From: Ruegeria arenilitoris
GTDB lineage: Bacteria > Pseudomonadota > Alphaproteobacteria > Rhodobacterales > Rhodobacteraceae
Direction: 5' to 3'
Assembly: GCF_013035425.1 (NCBI RefSeq)
Contig: NZ_WQHX01000003.1
Coordinates: 261,001 to 325,000, forward strand
Length of the DNA: 64,000 nt
Each line of letters starts with the position of its first letter. Position 1 is the stretch's first letter. Made by a program: the position numbers and the translations under genes. The notes under the pieces are model-generated. The model ran no database searches and had not been told where the DNA came from. It was given only the letters and a program-made list of their open reading frames with translations. Shown piece by piece: positions 8,211 to 17,205 of the stretch.

Positions 8211-10013
8211 ATGGTGACTACAGATTTGGAAAGCGTGAATGCCGAAGTCGCGATCTTGCGTGAAAGGGAAGCGGCAATGCGCGAAATACTGCAAGCGATC
8301 AGCGCGTCGCGAACAGATTCCGGGCCTGTTTTCGAAACGATACTGAAAAATGCAGCACGTCTTTCAGGAGCGCCCTTGGCCAATCTCGTCATCCTGAACG
8401 ACATGCGCAGTCATTGGACGCTGGAAGCACATTTTGGAGAGGGATTGCGTCATTTAACCGTGGGAAAGACCACGCGTCTTTTGGACAGTAAACTTGTACC
8501 CGCTGTTTCAATGCGGACAGCCTCAATCGTACAGGTTGAAGACTTGGTGGATACCGACCTTTACCGCCAAGGTGATCCCGGTCGGGTCGCAATGGTTGAA
8601 GTCGAAGGCATGCGGACCATCCTGGGTGTTCCACTTCTGCTCGATGGTGAAGCAATAGGGTGCATCACATTATTCCGACGCGAGGTGAAGGCCTTTACAC
8701 AAGATGAAATTGAATTGGTGGTAACCTTTGCCGCTCAGGCGGTCATCGCCGTTGAAAATGTGCGCCAGTTCCGCGAAGTGCAAGAGCGGCTCATGCGGGA
8801 AAAGGCCAACCGCGAGATATTGGAGGTTATCAGCCTTAACCCTGACAATGAGCAACCAGTCTTCGATGCGATCATCAATCGCGCTGCCAAACTCTGTCGT
8901 GCACCGCATGCCGGACTGCTGCTTCGTGATGCTGACGACCGGCACCTTATTTTAGCGGCCGCGAATGTCGAGCAGTCTGGGTATGTGGACTTTCTTCGGG
9001 CGAATCCACATTCGATGAAGGATGAAACCTCGCTTTCGGTAGAAGCAGTTCGCTCCATGGAGGTACGCCAGTATCCAGATATCGAAGCGTTGGCGGAAGG
9101 CACCGCGATTTCAAATCAATTGAAGAACACTTGGAAACTGGAGCGTATGCGCACATTGCTATACGTTCCGCTGATCAAGGGCGACCGCGCAATTGGTGTA
9201 ATAGCTCTTTATCGACTTCATGTCGAAGAATTCAGCAACGACGATATTGAGATTCTAAAGCTTTTCGCTGCCCAAGCAGTGATCGCGATTGACAATGTGA
9301 GGCAGTTCAAAGAACTCGAGAACCTGAACGCTGAATTGGGCGACCGCGTTAAATCCCAAGTCGGTGAACTTGAACGCTTGGGACGCCTTAAACGTTTTCT
9401 ACCTTCTGCTGTCGCTGACGCTGTAGTGAGCGCGGGCGACGATAGCATGCTGTCCTCCCATCGTGCTCTGATCGCGACCTTGTTTTGCGATATGCGCGGC
9501 TTCACGGCGTTCTGTGAGGCCGCAGAACCCGAGGAAACCATCGAAATCCTCCAAACCTATCATCAGGAAATGAGTGAGTTGATCGACCAGTATGGCGGCG
9601 GCGTCGATCAGCGGGCCGGCGACGGCATCATGATTATTTTCAATGACCCTATCCCTTGTGATGATCCCGCGGGCTGCGCAGTGCAGCTCGCGCTGGCAAT
9701 GCGTGCAAAAATGCGAGAGCTCTGCGCCAAATGGAGAAAACTGGGCCATCGATTGGGCTTTGGTGTCGGTATTTCCTTTGGCTACGCCACGGTCGGCATC
9801 GTAGGTTCGGCCGGGCGCTATGACTACACCGCTTCCGGAACATCTATCAATACTGCTGCCCGGCTATGCGACATGGCTGCGAACGATGAGATTCTGATCT
9901 CTCCACGCACTTGGGCCGCAGTTGAGGGCGCTATCCAAGCGGAAAGCCGGGGAGAGGTGGAAATGAAGGGTATCAGGGAGCCTGTAGAAGTTTTTGCGGT
10001 TGTTGCTGACTAG
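8211..10013 (+). CDS. GAF-GAF class III adenylate/guanylate cyclase
   Basis: A 600-residue soluble signalling protein. A short helical start is followed by two GAF domains (about residues 25-185 and 200-370), each ending in the same AVIA-(V/I)-(E/D)-NVRQF helix. A coiled-coil linker (ELENLNAELGDRVKSQVGELERL) leads to a class III cyclase domain (about 415-600). Metal-binding aspartates are in FCDMRGFT and AGDGIMIIF, and the Asn/Arg pair is in SINTAARLCD. It should make cAMP or cGMP in response to a ligand or redox signal bound by the GAF domains. Neither the ligand nor the nucleotide is deducible. It is monocistronic. Confidence 0.88.
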   Translation: MVTTDLESVNAEVAILREREAAMREILQAISASRTDSGPVFETILKNAARLSGAPLANLVILNDMRSHWTLEAHFGEGLRHLTVGKTTRLLDSKLVPAVSMRTASIVQVEDLVDTDLYRQGDPGRVAMVEVEGMRTILGVPLLLDGEAIGCITLFRREVKAFTQDEIELVVTFAAQAVIAVENVRQFREVQERLMREKANREILEVISLNPDNEQPVFDAIINRAAKLCRAPHAGLLLRDADDRHLILAAANVEQSGYVDFLRANPHSMKDETSLSVEAVRSMEVRQYPDIEALAEGTAISNQLKNTWKLERMRTLLYVPLIKGDRAIGVIALYRLHVEEFSNDDIEILKLFAAQAVIAIDNVRQFKELENLNAELGDRVKSQVGELERLGRLKRFLPSAVADAVVSAGDDSMLSSHRALIATLFCDMRGFTAFCEAAEPEETIEILQTYHQEMSELIDQYGGGVDQRAGDGIMIIFNDPIPCDDPAGCAVQLALAMRAKMRELCAKWRKLGHRLGFGVGISFGYATVGIVGSAGRYDYTASGTSINTAARLCDMAANDEILISPRTWAAVEGAIQAESRGEVEMKGIREPVEVFAVVAD

Positions 10014-10315
10014 ATTTAAATTAGACAACCAATGCCCGAGAATTTTCGGGCCAAGGAATGTCATCTTTATTGCGAACAGCCATATTGCTTCTTTTCTTTG
10101 AAGCGCACTTGCGGGGCATTCTTGGCGAAAGGCTGGTATCTTGATTGACGCAAGCAACAACCCCCAAGTACGCAAGAACTTTAGGAATAAGCGACTTCCA
10201 AATCTCCTGTTGTTATTTTGAAAGCGGCCAATCGAATAGAAAGACTAATGAATAATAACTTTATCACGCCCTAATGGGCTTGCAGTACTTGGAATGATCG
10301 GCACAATCTGTCGAC
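10014..10315. other. 302-bp intergenic region after the GAF-cyclase gene
   Basis: It contains a 6-bp stem hairpin (GCCCGA / TCGGGC, 10034-10051) just downstream of the cyclase stop. The hairpin lacks a T-tract and is only a weak terminator candidate. Nothing else was recognised. Confidence 0.35.
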
Positions 10316-10687
10316 ATGACAAAGACGGGAAATTGGATTTTTGCATTAACCCTGATGGTGCCGCCGTATGCTCCTGCAAAAGCTTTAGAAATGAGTTGCA
10401 TCCACCCTGACCGTCCTAACCAAACATACTCGGTTGCTGGTGACCAAGGTGTCTACACTTGGGATGACCACGAGGTCGAACGATCATGGAGGCTAGAGTG
10501 CAACGAGCATAAAGAAGGCTCCGCAACGTGTCACAGATCAGAGCGCTTTGGGGAAAGCGGCAGCAGCGTTATAGTTTTTCGAATGTTTCCAGACGGCAGC
10601 CTGGTCGAAAGTGGGTATTGGGCTTTGCTAAATACCAGCCGCGTTATCGTTACACCCGGTTTCGTTTGCAGCACCCACCACGAATAA
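10316..10687 (+). CDS. Small secreted cysteine-containing protein, unknown function
   Basis: A 123-residue ORF with a plausible signal peptide (hydrophobic WIFALTLMVPPYA, cleavage near APAKA). The mature part has four cysteines (MSC, LEC, ATC, FVC), enough for two disulfides, and several Trp, Glu and His residues. No family was recognised. The ATG has no convincing Shine-Dalgarno sequence, so the start may be wrong. It stands apart from both neighbours. The signal peptide and cysteine pattern favour a real gene over a random ORF, but support is limited. Confidence 0.5.
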   Translation: MTKTGNWIFALTLMVPPYAPAKALEMSCIHPDRPNQTYSVAGDQGVYTWDDHEVERSWRLECNEHKEGSATCHRSERFGESGSSVIVFRMFPDGSLVESGYWALLNTSRVIVTPGFVCSTHHE

Positions 10688-10822
10688 TCGACCCTATTTT
10701 CGTCTACTGTCTGATTTTGGCGCGGACCAAACGTTCGCTGCGGTTGTTACATCGTCTGGCCCTCGGACGACTCATAAGGTTCCGCATTGACGAGCAAGTT
10801 GCTATTTACCTATTATTTCGAG

Positions 10823-11281
10823 ATGATTAGCGGCAAATACTTTGACGATCTATCAGTTGGTGATGTTTTTGATACCGGTGGGATTACGCTTACCGAAGGC
10901 TCTATAATCGACTTCGCACTCACGTATGACCCTCAACCATTCCACGTGAACAAAGTAGCGGCGACGGATTCGATTTTCGGTGGCGTCGTTGCAAGTGGCT
11001 TTCAAACAATAGCTCTCACCTTCCGACTGTTTCGTGACACTGGTGTGCTAACCGGCACCAACCTGGGAGGCCACGGCATGGACGAGGTGCGGTGGCTCGC
11101 ACCCGTACTTCCGGGCGACACGCTTCGCGCGCGTATCACGGTCGAGTTGCTCACCCCATCTCGCTCAAAGCCAGATCGGGGAACTGTCCGGTTCCGCTAT
11201 CAGACGTACAACCAGAACGACGTCGAGGTGCTTAATCTTGTCATGCACCACGTGATGGCTCGGCGGAAGACAAATGATTAA
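10823..11281 (+). CDS. MaoC-family dehydratase (hot-dog fold enoyl-CoA hydratase)
   Basis: A 152-residue hot-dog-fold protein from the start chosen here, MISGKYFDDLSVGD, which matches the usual N-terminus of MaoC-like proteins. The catalytic motif YDPQPFHVN has the Asp and His of the (R)-specific enoyl-CoA hydratase active site, followed by GVVASGFQT. An upstream in-frame TTG at 10787 has a better-spaced AAGG and would add 12 residues, so the start is uncertain. The gene overlaps the following cupin gene by 8 bp, so they are co-translated. The acyl-CoA substrate is unknown. Confidence 0.8.
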   Translation: MISGKYFDDLSVGDVFDTGGITLTEGSIIDFALTYDPQPFHVNKVAATDSIFGGVVASGFQTIALTFRLFRDTGVLTGTNLGGHGMDEVRWLAPVLPGDTLRARITVELLTPSRSKPDRGTVRFRYQTYNQNDVEVLNLVMHHVMARRKTND

Positions 11282-11645
11282 ATACATACTTGGCGATAAT
11301 GTTGGCGCTCTTGAACCTTGGCCGTTTGACAACCCTAAAAGTGCCTACCGTATCGTTTCTGGCAATCCATATGCGTCAGGTCGGCTTGACGCTGGTGGGC
11401 CCGGAGATACGACACGGGCCGGTATCTGGCGCTGCTCCAGGGGCGTGTTCGAATGCACAGAGCAGGGCGATGAGCTTATGACGATATTATCTGGACGATG
11501 CCAGTTGACGAACAAAATTAGCGGCGAAGTATGTGTCCTGCGAGCAGGAGAAAGTTTGTTCGTACGTGACGGAACGCGGTTGGAATGGGATATAATCGAG
11601 GAAGTGACCAAGGTTTTTTTTGGTCACAAAGTGGATGGCTATTGA
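11274..11645 (+). CDS. Cupin protein of the DUF861 type
   Basis: A 123-residue single-cupin protein. The sequence AGIWRCSRGVFECTEQGDELMTILSGRCQLTN fits the DUF861 (cupin_3) group, which includes ureidoglycine aminohydrolase-like proteins; the second motif is AGESLFVRDGTRLEWDI. The metal-binding histidines of classic cupins are mostly replaced, so catalysis is doubtful. It overlaps the MaoC gene and is the last gene of that pair. The 3' end of the coding region contains a perfect 8-bp inverted repeat (11604-11626). Confidence 0.75.
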   Translation: MIKYILGDNVGALEPWPFDNPKSAYRIVSGNPYASGRLDAGGPGDTTRAGIWRCSRGVFECTEQGDELMTILSGRCQLTNKISGEVCVLRAGESLFVRDGTRLEWDIIEEVTKVFFGHKVDGY

Positions 11646-12031
11646 TTTCTTTGAATTATCCAAACTGGGAACGGAAATCACCTAAAGTTGCCGTAGTGTC
11701 ATAAAGATTTTGGTGGTGAAACTGCCGTCGCCATCGTCCGACGGTTCCCCAAGATTTTGGCAAACTGGGTATGACCAAATCTCGAGATGTGAGCGTTGAT
11801 TGCAGACGTCGATCAAGTGGGCATCGCGCTGATACCCCATGTAGTTTTCAGAGCTGAAAAAATCGAGCTGCTCGATTGCGCGGGAAAGGAAGAAAAAGGC
11901 CACTTAGTAGTGCCCCTCATTTCTGTGAGGACGCGTCACCGGATGTGATCCCTCAACTTCAAATAACGCTTCTACGCCTCAACGGCAGTCATTCGAGGCT
12001 TTAGGCGCTCAATTCGCGCTGTCGAAATAGG
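11646..12031. other. 386-bp region between convergent genes
   Basis: It lies between the ends of the cupin gene (+) and the LacI gene (-). A 73-codon minus-strand reading frame (11682-11903) is open, but it has no recognisable domain or clear ribosome binding site. No firm gene is called. Confidence 0.4.
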
Positions 12032-13033
12032 TCATTTTATTTCTTTCACCGAAGACCGTCTGACAATTTCTGCATCCAGATTTTCTCGATGCAGCGGAAC
12101 GCCTGTCTCAAGGTGGTCCATGATCTGCGTGGCAACTGCCTTACCCATTTCGGCTGCGGGAAGGTTGATGGTGGTCAACGGGGGGTGTGTTTCCTTTGCC
12201 CAGTCCAGATTGTCGAACCCCATGACGGACATATCGTCAGGAACCTCTAGCCCGGCTTCTCTCAACCCAAAATAAACTCCGAGCGCCAAAACATCAGAGA
12301 AACACAATATGGCTGTAGGCCTTACCTTGCCATGTAACACCTCGCGTACCGCTACGCGGCCACCCGATACGCTGAGTTCGGTCTCGTGGAACTCCAGCTC
12401 GACTAAAGGTGTATTTACTGTTTCTGCTCCTTGACGCCGCGCCAACGTTCGGTCGCTGGTTTTCAGCGGGCCATGAAAAACTGCAATCCTTTGGTGACCA
12501 AGAGATGCCAGATAGCGGACCGCCTCGGCGGCAAGTTTGCTGTTGTCGTAGCCAATAGTTGGAATTTTGAGGTTCGGGTCCCAAACTGAGGTGAACGCGA
12601 TTGGCACCTGCCTTCTTAGGAACATATCCAGCAACTCTTTGCTGTGAGCTGCACCGCTTAGGATAAATGCCTCGGCACCCATGCCAAGAAGCTTGCGGGC
12701 TGCCTTCAACTCTTCTTCGTCTTCGCCGTTTGATATGGCTAGGACCAGTGAATAGCCCCGTGTACCAAGCGCTTGTTCGATTCCGGCTATAAACTTCGCA
12801 AAGACGGAATGCTCAATTGTTGGGATAATGGCTGCGATCGTATTGGACTTGTTTGTTGAAAGTGCGCGAGCTGCGGGATTCGGGAGGTAATCCAGCCGCT
12901 CGCATGCTTCAAGTACACGCTTTCGGGTTTTAGGACTTACGCTTTTCGAACCGTTCATCACCCGAGAGATCGTGGCAATCGAAAGACCTGTTTCTTTGGC
13001 TACGTCTCTGATCCTGCCCGGCGGTTTTCTCAT
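12032..13033 (-). CDS. LacI-family transcriptional regulator
   Basis: 333 residues from the ATG at 13033; a TTG seven codons upstream is an alternative. The N-terminal LacI helix-turn-helix is clear: IRDVAKETGLSIATISRVMNG, then the hinge helix with NPAARALS. The rest is a type I periplasmic-binding-protein fold for effector sensing, with the usual ICFSDVLALG and VMGFDN strands. It is divergent from the DUF1989-GcvT/betaine transporter operon. Two palindromes of LacI type lie between them, one inside the regulator's own candidate promoter, so autoregulation and control of the operon are likely. The effector is unknown. Confidence 0.9.
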   Translation of the reverse strand: MRKPPGRIRDVAKETGLSIATISRVMNGSKSVSPKTRKRVLEACERLDYLPNPAARALSTNKSNTIAAIIPTIEHSVFAKFIAGIEQALGTRGYSLVLAISNGEDEEELKAARKLLGMGAEAFILSGAAHSKELLDMFLRRQVPIAFTSVWDPNLKIPTIGYDNSKLAAEAVRYLASLGHQRIAVFHGPLKTSDRTLARRQGAETVNTPLVELEFHETELSVSGGRVAVREVLHGKVRPTAILCFSDVLALGVYFGLREAGLEVPDDMSVMGFDNLDWAKETHPPLTTINLPAAEMGKAVATQIMDHLETGVPLHRENLDAEIVRRSSVKEIK

Positions 13034-13077
13034 CTTGCTGACGCCCAGTTCCAAATTAATTTGACGAATCCTTTCAA

Positions 13078-13108
13078 ATTATGTTCATTGAAACCGGTTA
13101 CATGTCAA
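13078..13108 (-). promoter_or_regulatory. Candidate LacI-gene promoter containing operator 1
   Basis: On the minus strand, TTGACA (13108-13103) and CATAAT (13083-13078) are 19 bp apart, and the operator-like TGTAACCGGTTTCA (13102-13089) fills the spacer. A repressor here would block RNA polymerase at its own gene. The spacer is longer than optimal. Confidence 0.4.
13089..13102. promoter_or_regulatory. LacI-type operator 1 (imperfect)
   Basis: TGAAACCGGTTACA is a 14-bp palindrome with one mismatched pair and the central CG typical of LacI-family sites. Its centre is 65 bp from that of operator 2, about six helical turns, which is compatible with looping. Confidence 0.55.
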
Positions 13109-13153
13109 TTTCTAAAGAATTCAAGATGCTCGCGTTAAAGTTTTACCCAAAAA

Positions 13154-13167
13154 TGTAACCGGTTACA
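13154..13167. promoter_or_regulatory. LacI-type operator 2 (perfect palindrome)
   Basis: TGTAACCGGTTACA is a perfect 14-bp palindrome 55 bp upstream of the DUF1989-GcvT start codon. It shares the AACCGGTTACA core with operator 1 and is the best candidate site for repression of the uptake/catabolic operon by the divergent LacI protein. Confidence 0.65.
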
Positions 13168-13221
13168 AAGCGGAGCTCTAGTGAAGGTACAAAGAGATAT
13201 GTCTCCAACACTGCAAGAAAC

Positions 13222-15546
13222 ATGCTGAATGTTCCAGCGGATCAGCAAGTCCTAAGACGCCGGTATTCCGGGCTTAAGCAGCCAGGCACCATGCGGCTCG
13301 ACATTGGTTTTGGTGAGGCCGGGACACTGCGTGTTCCAAAAGACGCCGTTGTGTCGATCACTCAAGTCGATGGTGGCGCTCGGGCATGGTTGACCGCACT
13401 TTCTGATGACGAGCCGATCTTTGGCATTTCGTCGTTGGATGTGCCGGGCGAATTGTCGGAACCATTGGAAACCGAGAGCTATGACAATCGAATGATGAGC
13501 GAGCTCGTCACTTCACGGGGCGGAAGCCTTGACACGTCGCGCGGCATCCAAATCTTCGAATCTTCGACGGAAGCAGGTGAAAATTACATCTTCAGGATGC
13601 GGCGGTCTGCCAGAGTTTTCATAATAGCTCCGGTGACGCCGGGTTTTATTGAAACCGGTGGTGGTGGCGCATTTCGTGTCGAGGTCAAACTGCCCGAAAA
13701 CCAAATTGAAAGAGCATCTCTGCCGGAACCACTTGGTAAAATCGTCGATGAATGGCGGGTCACACGAGGTACGGCAAGAGCGTATTCTGTCAATAAAGGG
13801 CAGTTCATACAGGTGATCGATGTTGAGGGCCAGCAATGTTCCGACTTTATGGCGATGAGAGCTGATACGCTTGATGCCGGTATAGAACGATATATCGACT
13901 CGACAGTCTCTCGAACCATGGCCCGCAGCGCTTATCCGCTTCCGGGTTTGCACGACAAATTCTTCGATCAGGATATCAAGCCACTTCTGGCGGTTAGGCA
14001 GGACACCGTCGGGCGGCATGACACGTTTGCGCTTGCGTGTACTGCGCGCGGGTACGAAGAGCGTGGTTTTCCGGGACACCTGAATTGTTCAGACAACATT
14101 AGCGACGCTTTCGAGCCCTTCGGTATAGGGCGTAGACGAGCATGGCCGGCAATAAACTTCTTCTTCAACTCGTGGATTGACTGGGCAGATAACGCGATCG
14201 CCAGTGACGAAGCATGGTCACGCCCTGGCGACTACGTTGCGATGCAAGCCCTGACTGATCTCGTCTGCGTTTCGACGGCGTGTCCGGACGATGTCGACCC
14301 CATCAACGGGTGGAACCCAACCGACGTGCACGTTCGAGTTTATGAGGAAAACAGCACGATCACGCACTCTGTTGCTTGGCGTGCCAACCCCGAGGACGCA
14401 GTGAAAAAGACAGCACATTCCGCGTTTCATCCACGGACGTCGAAGCTGACGTCGTCTTTTCACGTCTCTCGCGATCTTTGGATGCCAACGCAATACGACG
14501 CCACCGGCGCAGTTGAAGAATACTGGGCCTGCAAACGCGCAGCGACTCTTCAGGATATGTCAGGTTTGCGCAAGTTCGACATAGTAGGGCCAGACGCACT
14601 TGACCTTTTGCAAGCATGCCTGACGCGAGATGTATCAAAGCTGTCGGTTCATCGCGGATGCTATGCCCTGATGTGCGACGAGCGCGGATCAGTATTGGAT
14701 GACGGTACACTTTTCCGGCTTGAGGACACCGCCTTTCGCTGGTGCTGTGGGTCGGACAATTCCGCTTTGCACCTGCGGGAGAAAGCAAAACACCTGGGTT
14801 TGAATGCGCGCGTTCTCTCACCCGGTGATCGCATGGTGAATCTTGCCATTCAGGGGCCGAAATCCCGCGATATCCTAAAGGATATCGTCTTTACCCAACC
14901 TTCACGCCCTTCGCTCGAGAATCTCAAATGGTTCGGTTTCACGGTAGCGCGGCTTCGTGACCGTGACGGGCCGATGTTCATGCTTTGCCGGACGGGATTC
15001 ACCGGAGAGCTTGGCTATGAGCTGTTTTGCGACCGAAACGACGCTGTAGAGATTTGGGACGGATTAATGGAAGCCGGTTCGCCGCACGGGTTGGTCCCGA
15101 TGGGCGGGCAGGCCCTTGAAATGCTCCGCATAGAAGCCGGCCTGATGATCGCGGGTGCCGAGTTTGGGCCCGATGCCGACGCGATGGAATCCGGGCTAGG
15201 CTTTGCGGTGGACTTCAAGAAGCCCGAATTTATTGGTCGCGCTGCGCTGGAACGGAATGCCGGCGCCGTGCGGCGAAAGCTTGTCGGACTTCACCTTACG
15301 GGTAATGAACCACCTTTGCATGGCGATGCCGTTTTCATCGGGCGAGAGCAGGTTGGCATAATAACCAGTGGTTGTTTCTCTCCCCAGTTAGGGCATGCCA
15401 TCGCGATGGCACGGGTGGCTGTTGAAACTGCCGACATCGGAACGGAGTTGGAGGTCGGGAAGCTTGACGGTCACATGAAACGGCTACCGGCGCAGGTCGT
15501 CGACATCCCGTTTCTTGATCCCAAACGAGAAAAGGCGCGCGCGTGA
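13222..15546 (+). CDS. Three-part fusion: N-terminal domain, DUF1989 domain, GcvT-type aminomethyltransferase
   Basis: A 774-residue protein. Residues 1 to about 165 form a domain I do not recognise. About 175-380 matches DUF1989, with DVEGQQCSDFMA, HLNCSDN and CPDDVDPINGWNPTDVHV; this family includes the carboxyguanidine deiminase subunits. About 395-770 is a folate-binding GcvT/DMGDH-C-type aminomethyltransferase, with FDIVGPDALDLLQ, RTGFTGELGYEL and the C-terminal barrel. Expected chemistry is folate-dependent transfer of a one-carbon unit from a methylated amine, with the DUF1989 part acting on a C-N bond; the combination is inference. It leads the transporter operon (4-bp GTGA overlap with proV) and sits behind a LacI operator. 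The start lacks a strong ribosome site. Confidence 0.85.
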   Translation: MLNVPADQQVLRRRYSGLKQPGTMRLDIGFGEAGTLRVPKDAVVSITQVDGGARAWLTALSDDEPIFGISSLDVPGELSEPLETESYDNRMMSELVTSRGGSLDTSRGIQIFESSTEAGENYIFRMRRSARVFIIAPVTPGFIETGGGGAFRVEVKLPENQIERASLPEPLGKIVDEWRVTRGTARAYSVNKGQFIQVIDVEGQQCSDFMAMRADTLDAGIERYIDSTVSRTMARSAYPLPGLHDKFFDQDIKPLLAVRQDTVGRHDTFALACTARGYEERGFPGHLNCSDNISDAFEPFGIGRRRAWPAINFFFNSWIDWADNAIASDEAWSRPGDYVAMQALTDLVCVSTACPDDVDPINGWNPTDVHVRVYEENSTITHSVAWRANPEDAVKKTAHSAFHPRTSKLTSSFHVSRDLWMPTQYDATGAVEEYWACKRAATLQDMSGLRKFDIVGPDALDLLQACLTRDVSKLSVHRGCYALMCDERGSVLDDGTLFRLEDTAFRWCCGSDNSALHLREKAKHLGLNARVLSPGDRMVNLAIQGPKSRDILKDIVFTQPSRPSLENLKWFGFTVARLRDRDGPMFMLCRTGFTGELGYELFCDRNDAVEIWDGLMEAGSPHGLVPMGGQALEMLRIEAGLMIAGAEFGPDADAMESGLGFAVDFKKPEFIGRAALERNAGAVRRKLVGLHLTGNEPPLHGDAVFIGREQVGIITSGCFSPQLGHAIAMARVAVETADIGTELEVGKLDGHMKRLPAQVVDIPFLDPKREKARA

Positions 15547-16604
15547 ACAACATGAAAAATGAAGGCGTGGTCGTCACGCGGAATGTCTGGAAAATCTTTG
15601 GCGACCGGGCAGCAGAGGCTATGGAAGCGGTGCGCCGGGAAAACCTTTCGAAAGCCGAAGTGCTAGAGCGATATCAGGCCGTTGTCGGTGTGAAAGATGT
15701 CTCAATCTCGGTCGGAGAAGGAGAGATTTTCTGCATAATGGGCCTTTCAGGTTCGGGCAAATCAACTCTCGTCCGGCACATAAACCGGCTTATCGAACCA
15801 ACCGGCGGCGAGATACTGATAAACGGTGTGAACGTCGGTGAGCTTGACGCAGAACAGCTTCGAATCCTGCGTGCCGACAAGATCGGAATGGTGTTCCAGA
15901 ACATGGCGCTTCTGCCGCATCGTACCGTGCGCGACAACGTGGCTTTTGCGCTTGAGCTGCGAAATGTTGATGCCTTCACCCGCGCACAGCATGCAGAACG
16001 GGTCATCGAGCTTGTGCATCTCGAAGGCTACGGCGATCGCCTTCCAAGCGAGCTGTCAGGCGGAATGCAGCAACGAGTAGGGTTAGCCCACGCCATGGCT
16101 GCGGACCCGGATATCCTTTTAATGGATGAGCCGTTCAGCGCGCTGGACCCGCTGATCCGGCGCGGTCTGCAGGACGAATTCCTCGAACTGTCAAAGACGA
16201 TGAAAAAGACCACGCTTTTTATCACTCACGATCTGGACGAAGCGATCCGCATGGGCAGCCGTATTGCCATCATGAAAGATGGCGAGATTGTACAGACCGG
16301 ATCTCCTGAAGAGATCGTGACCAAACCAGCGGATGACTATGTCGCTGACTTCGTGGCTGGAATCTCAAAATTGAAGTTGGTTTTCGCCCATACAGTGATG
16401 CAACCGGTCGCAGCATACGAGACGAATGGGCGGGAACTGCCACCCGTATCGGATTGTCCAACAGCCGGGCCCGAAGACAACCTTGATATTTTGGTGTCGC
16501 TGGCCGTCGATCAGGAAAACCCAATCATCATCATGGACGATAGCAAGCCAGTAGGCGTTGTCACGAAGGACTCGCTTTTGCACGGAATTAAGGGAGAGGT
16601 CTAA
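15543..16604 (+). CDS. proV: Glycine betaine/proline-type ABC transporter ATPase
   Basis: 353 residues from GTG at 15543; ATG at 15552 is an alternative. Walker A is GLSGSGKST (67-75), followed by the signature LSGGMQQR, Walker B ILLMDEPFSALD and switch His in FITHDLDE. The N-terminal stretch of about 45 residues before the ATPase core and the AVVGVKDVSISVGEGE layout are typical of ProV/OpuAA. After the core there is a 100-residue tail, with a CBS-like remnant at the end (NPIIIMDDSKPVGVVTKDSLL). It energises uptake of quaternary-amine solutes and is translationally coupled to the fusion gene upstream. Confidence 0.9.
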   Translation: MNNMKNEGVVVTRNVWKIFGDRAAEAMEAVRRENLSKAEVLERYQAVVGVKDVSISVGEGEIFCIMGLSGSGKSTLVRHINRLIEPTGGEILINGVNVGELDAEQLRILRADKIGMVFQNMALLPHRTVRDNVAFALELRNVDAFTRAQHAERVIELVHLEGYGDRLPSELSGGMQQRVGLAHAMAADPDILLMDEPFSALDPLIRRGLQDEFLELSKTMKKTTLFITHDLDEAIRMGSRIAIMKDGEIVQTGSPEEIVTKPADDYVADFVAGISKLKLVFAHTVMQPVAAYETNGRELPPVSDCPTAGPEDNLDILVSLAVDQENPIIIMDDSKPVGVVTKDSLLHGIKGEV

Positions 16605-16608
16605 GATT

Positions 16609-17103
16609 ATGGCAACCGAACAGGAGCTTCGCAAACCCTTCCTGGAATTTGCCGGCCCAAACGGCGCGTACTATGCCGACACCTTTTTGAAAATCCAAAA
16701 AAACGTGTTGGGCCGCTGGCACGTCAACAAAGCAGCAATGCTTGGAAGCTTTGTCTGGGCCGCTTTGCGTGGCAATTGGTTGCTTTTCGTCATCGGTTTC
16801 GTAATCGACCTGATCGTCGCGGTTAACCTGGCGCTTGTCTTTAAATACTCCAAAGCCGCCGCAGACAACGCAGACAAGGACTTTCTGGTTGAACGTTACG
16901 AAGGCTGGAGCCAATCCAGCCTGATCGGCGCAATTCTGGTCTTTTTCCTAGGCCGGTTGCTATTTGGTTGGATAGCTGACCGTTTTTATGCACGGCAGTA
17001 TGAGCGCTGGCGGGTCGATCACACTGTCAACAATGGCGTTGAAAAAAGCCGCCTTGTCCTTGCTGGCCTGATCGTGCTGTTGGTCGTGCCGCTAATGCTC
17101 TAG
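16609..17103 (+). CDS. N-terminal membrane part of betaine-type permease, cut by in-frame TAG
   Basis: 164 codons from ATG at 16609, ending in TAG at 17101-17103. It has about three membrane segments (around residues 45-75, 100-122 and 147-164) and the start TEQELRKPFLEFAGPNGAYY, which I associate with the N-terminal extension of long betaine permeases in Rhodobacterales. The frame stays open after the TAG for 35 codons and runs straight into the permease core. This is therefore probably the first part of one protein interrupted by a nonsense codon, a sequencing error, or a truly split gene. It starts 4 bp after the proV stop. Confidence 0.7.
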   Translation: MATEQELRKPFLEFAGPNGAYYADTFLKIQKNVLGRWHVNKAAMLGSFVWAALRGNWLLFVIGFVIDLIVAVNLALVFKYSKAAADNADKDFLVERYEGWSQSSLIGAILVFFLGRLLFGWIADRFYARQYERWRVDHTVNNGVEKSRLVLAGLIVLLVVPLML

Positions 17104-17205
17104 CGTTCAACCCAGTTCGCGCCGGATGAACGGACCTGTATCAAGCAAACCCGCGCCATCGCTGGGGGAGAAGAGGTTAGCTTCAAGAACAAATTCGATT
17201 GCGCT

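Noticed and set aside
11604-11626. 8-bp inverted repeat with T-rich loop near the 3' end of the DUF861 cupin gene as a terminator
   Set aside because: The T-run lies in the loop rather than after the stem, and the element is inside the coding region.
11682-11903. 73-codon minus-strand reading frame in a convergent intergenic region
   Set aside because: No domain, signal peptide or ribosome site was seen; open frames of this size arise by chance at this base composition.
17101-17103. TAG read as pyrrolysine or programmed recoding
   Set aside because: Pyrrolysine is not expected in this group, and no downstream recoding structure was seen; mutation, error or a split gene is simpler.
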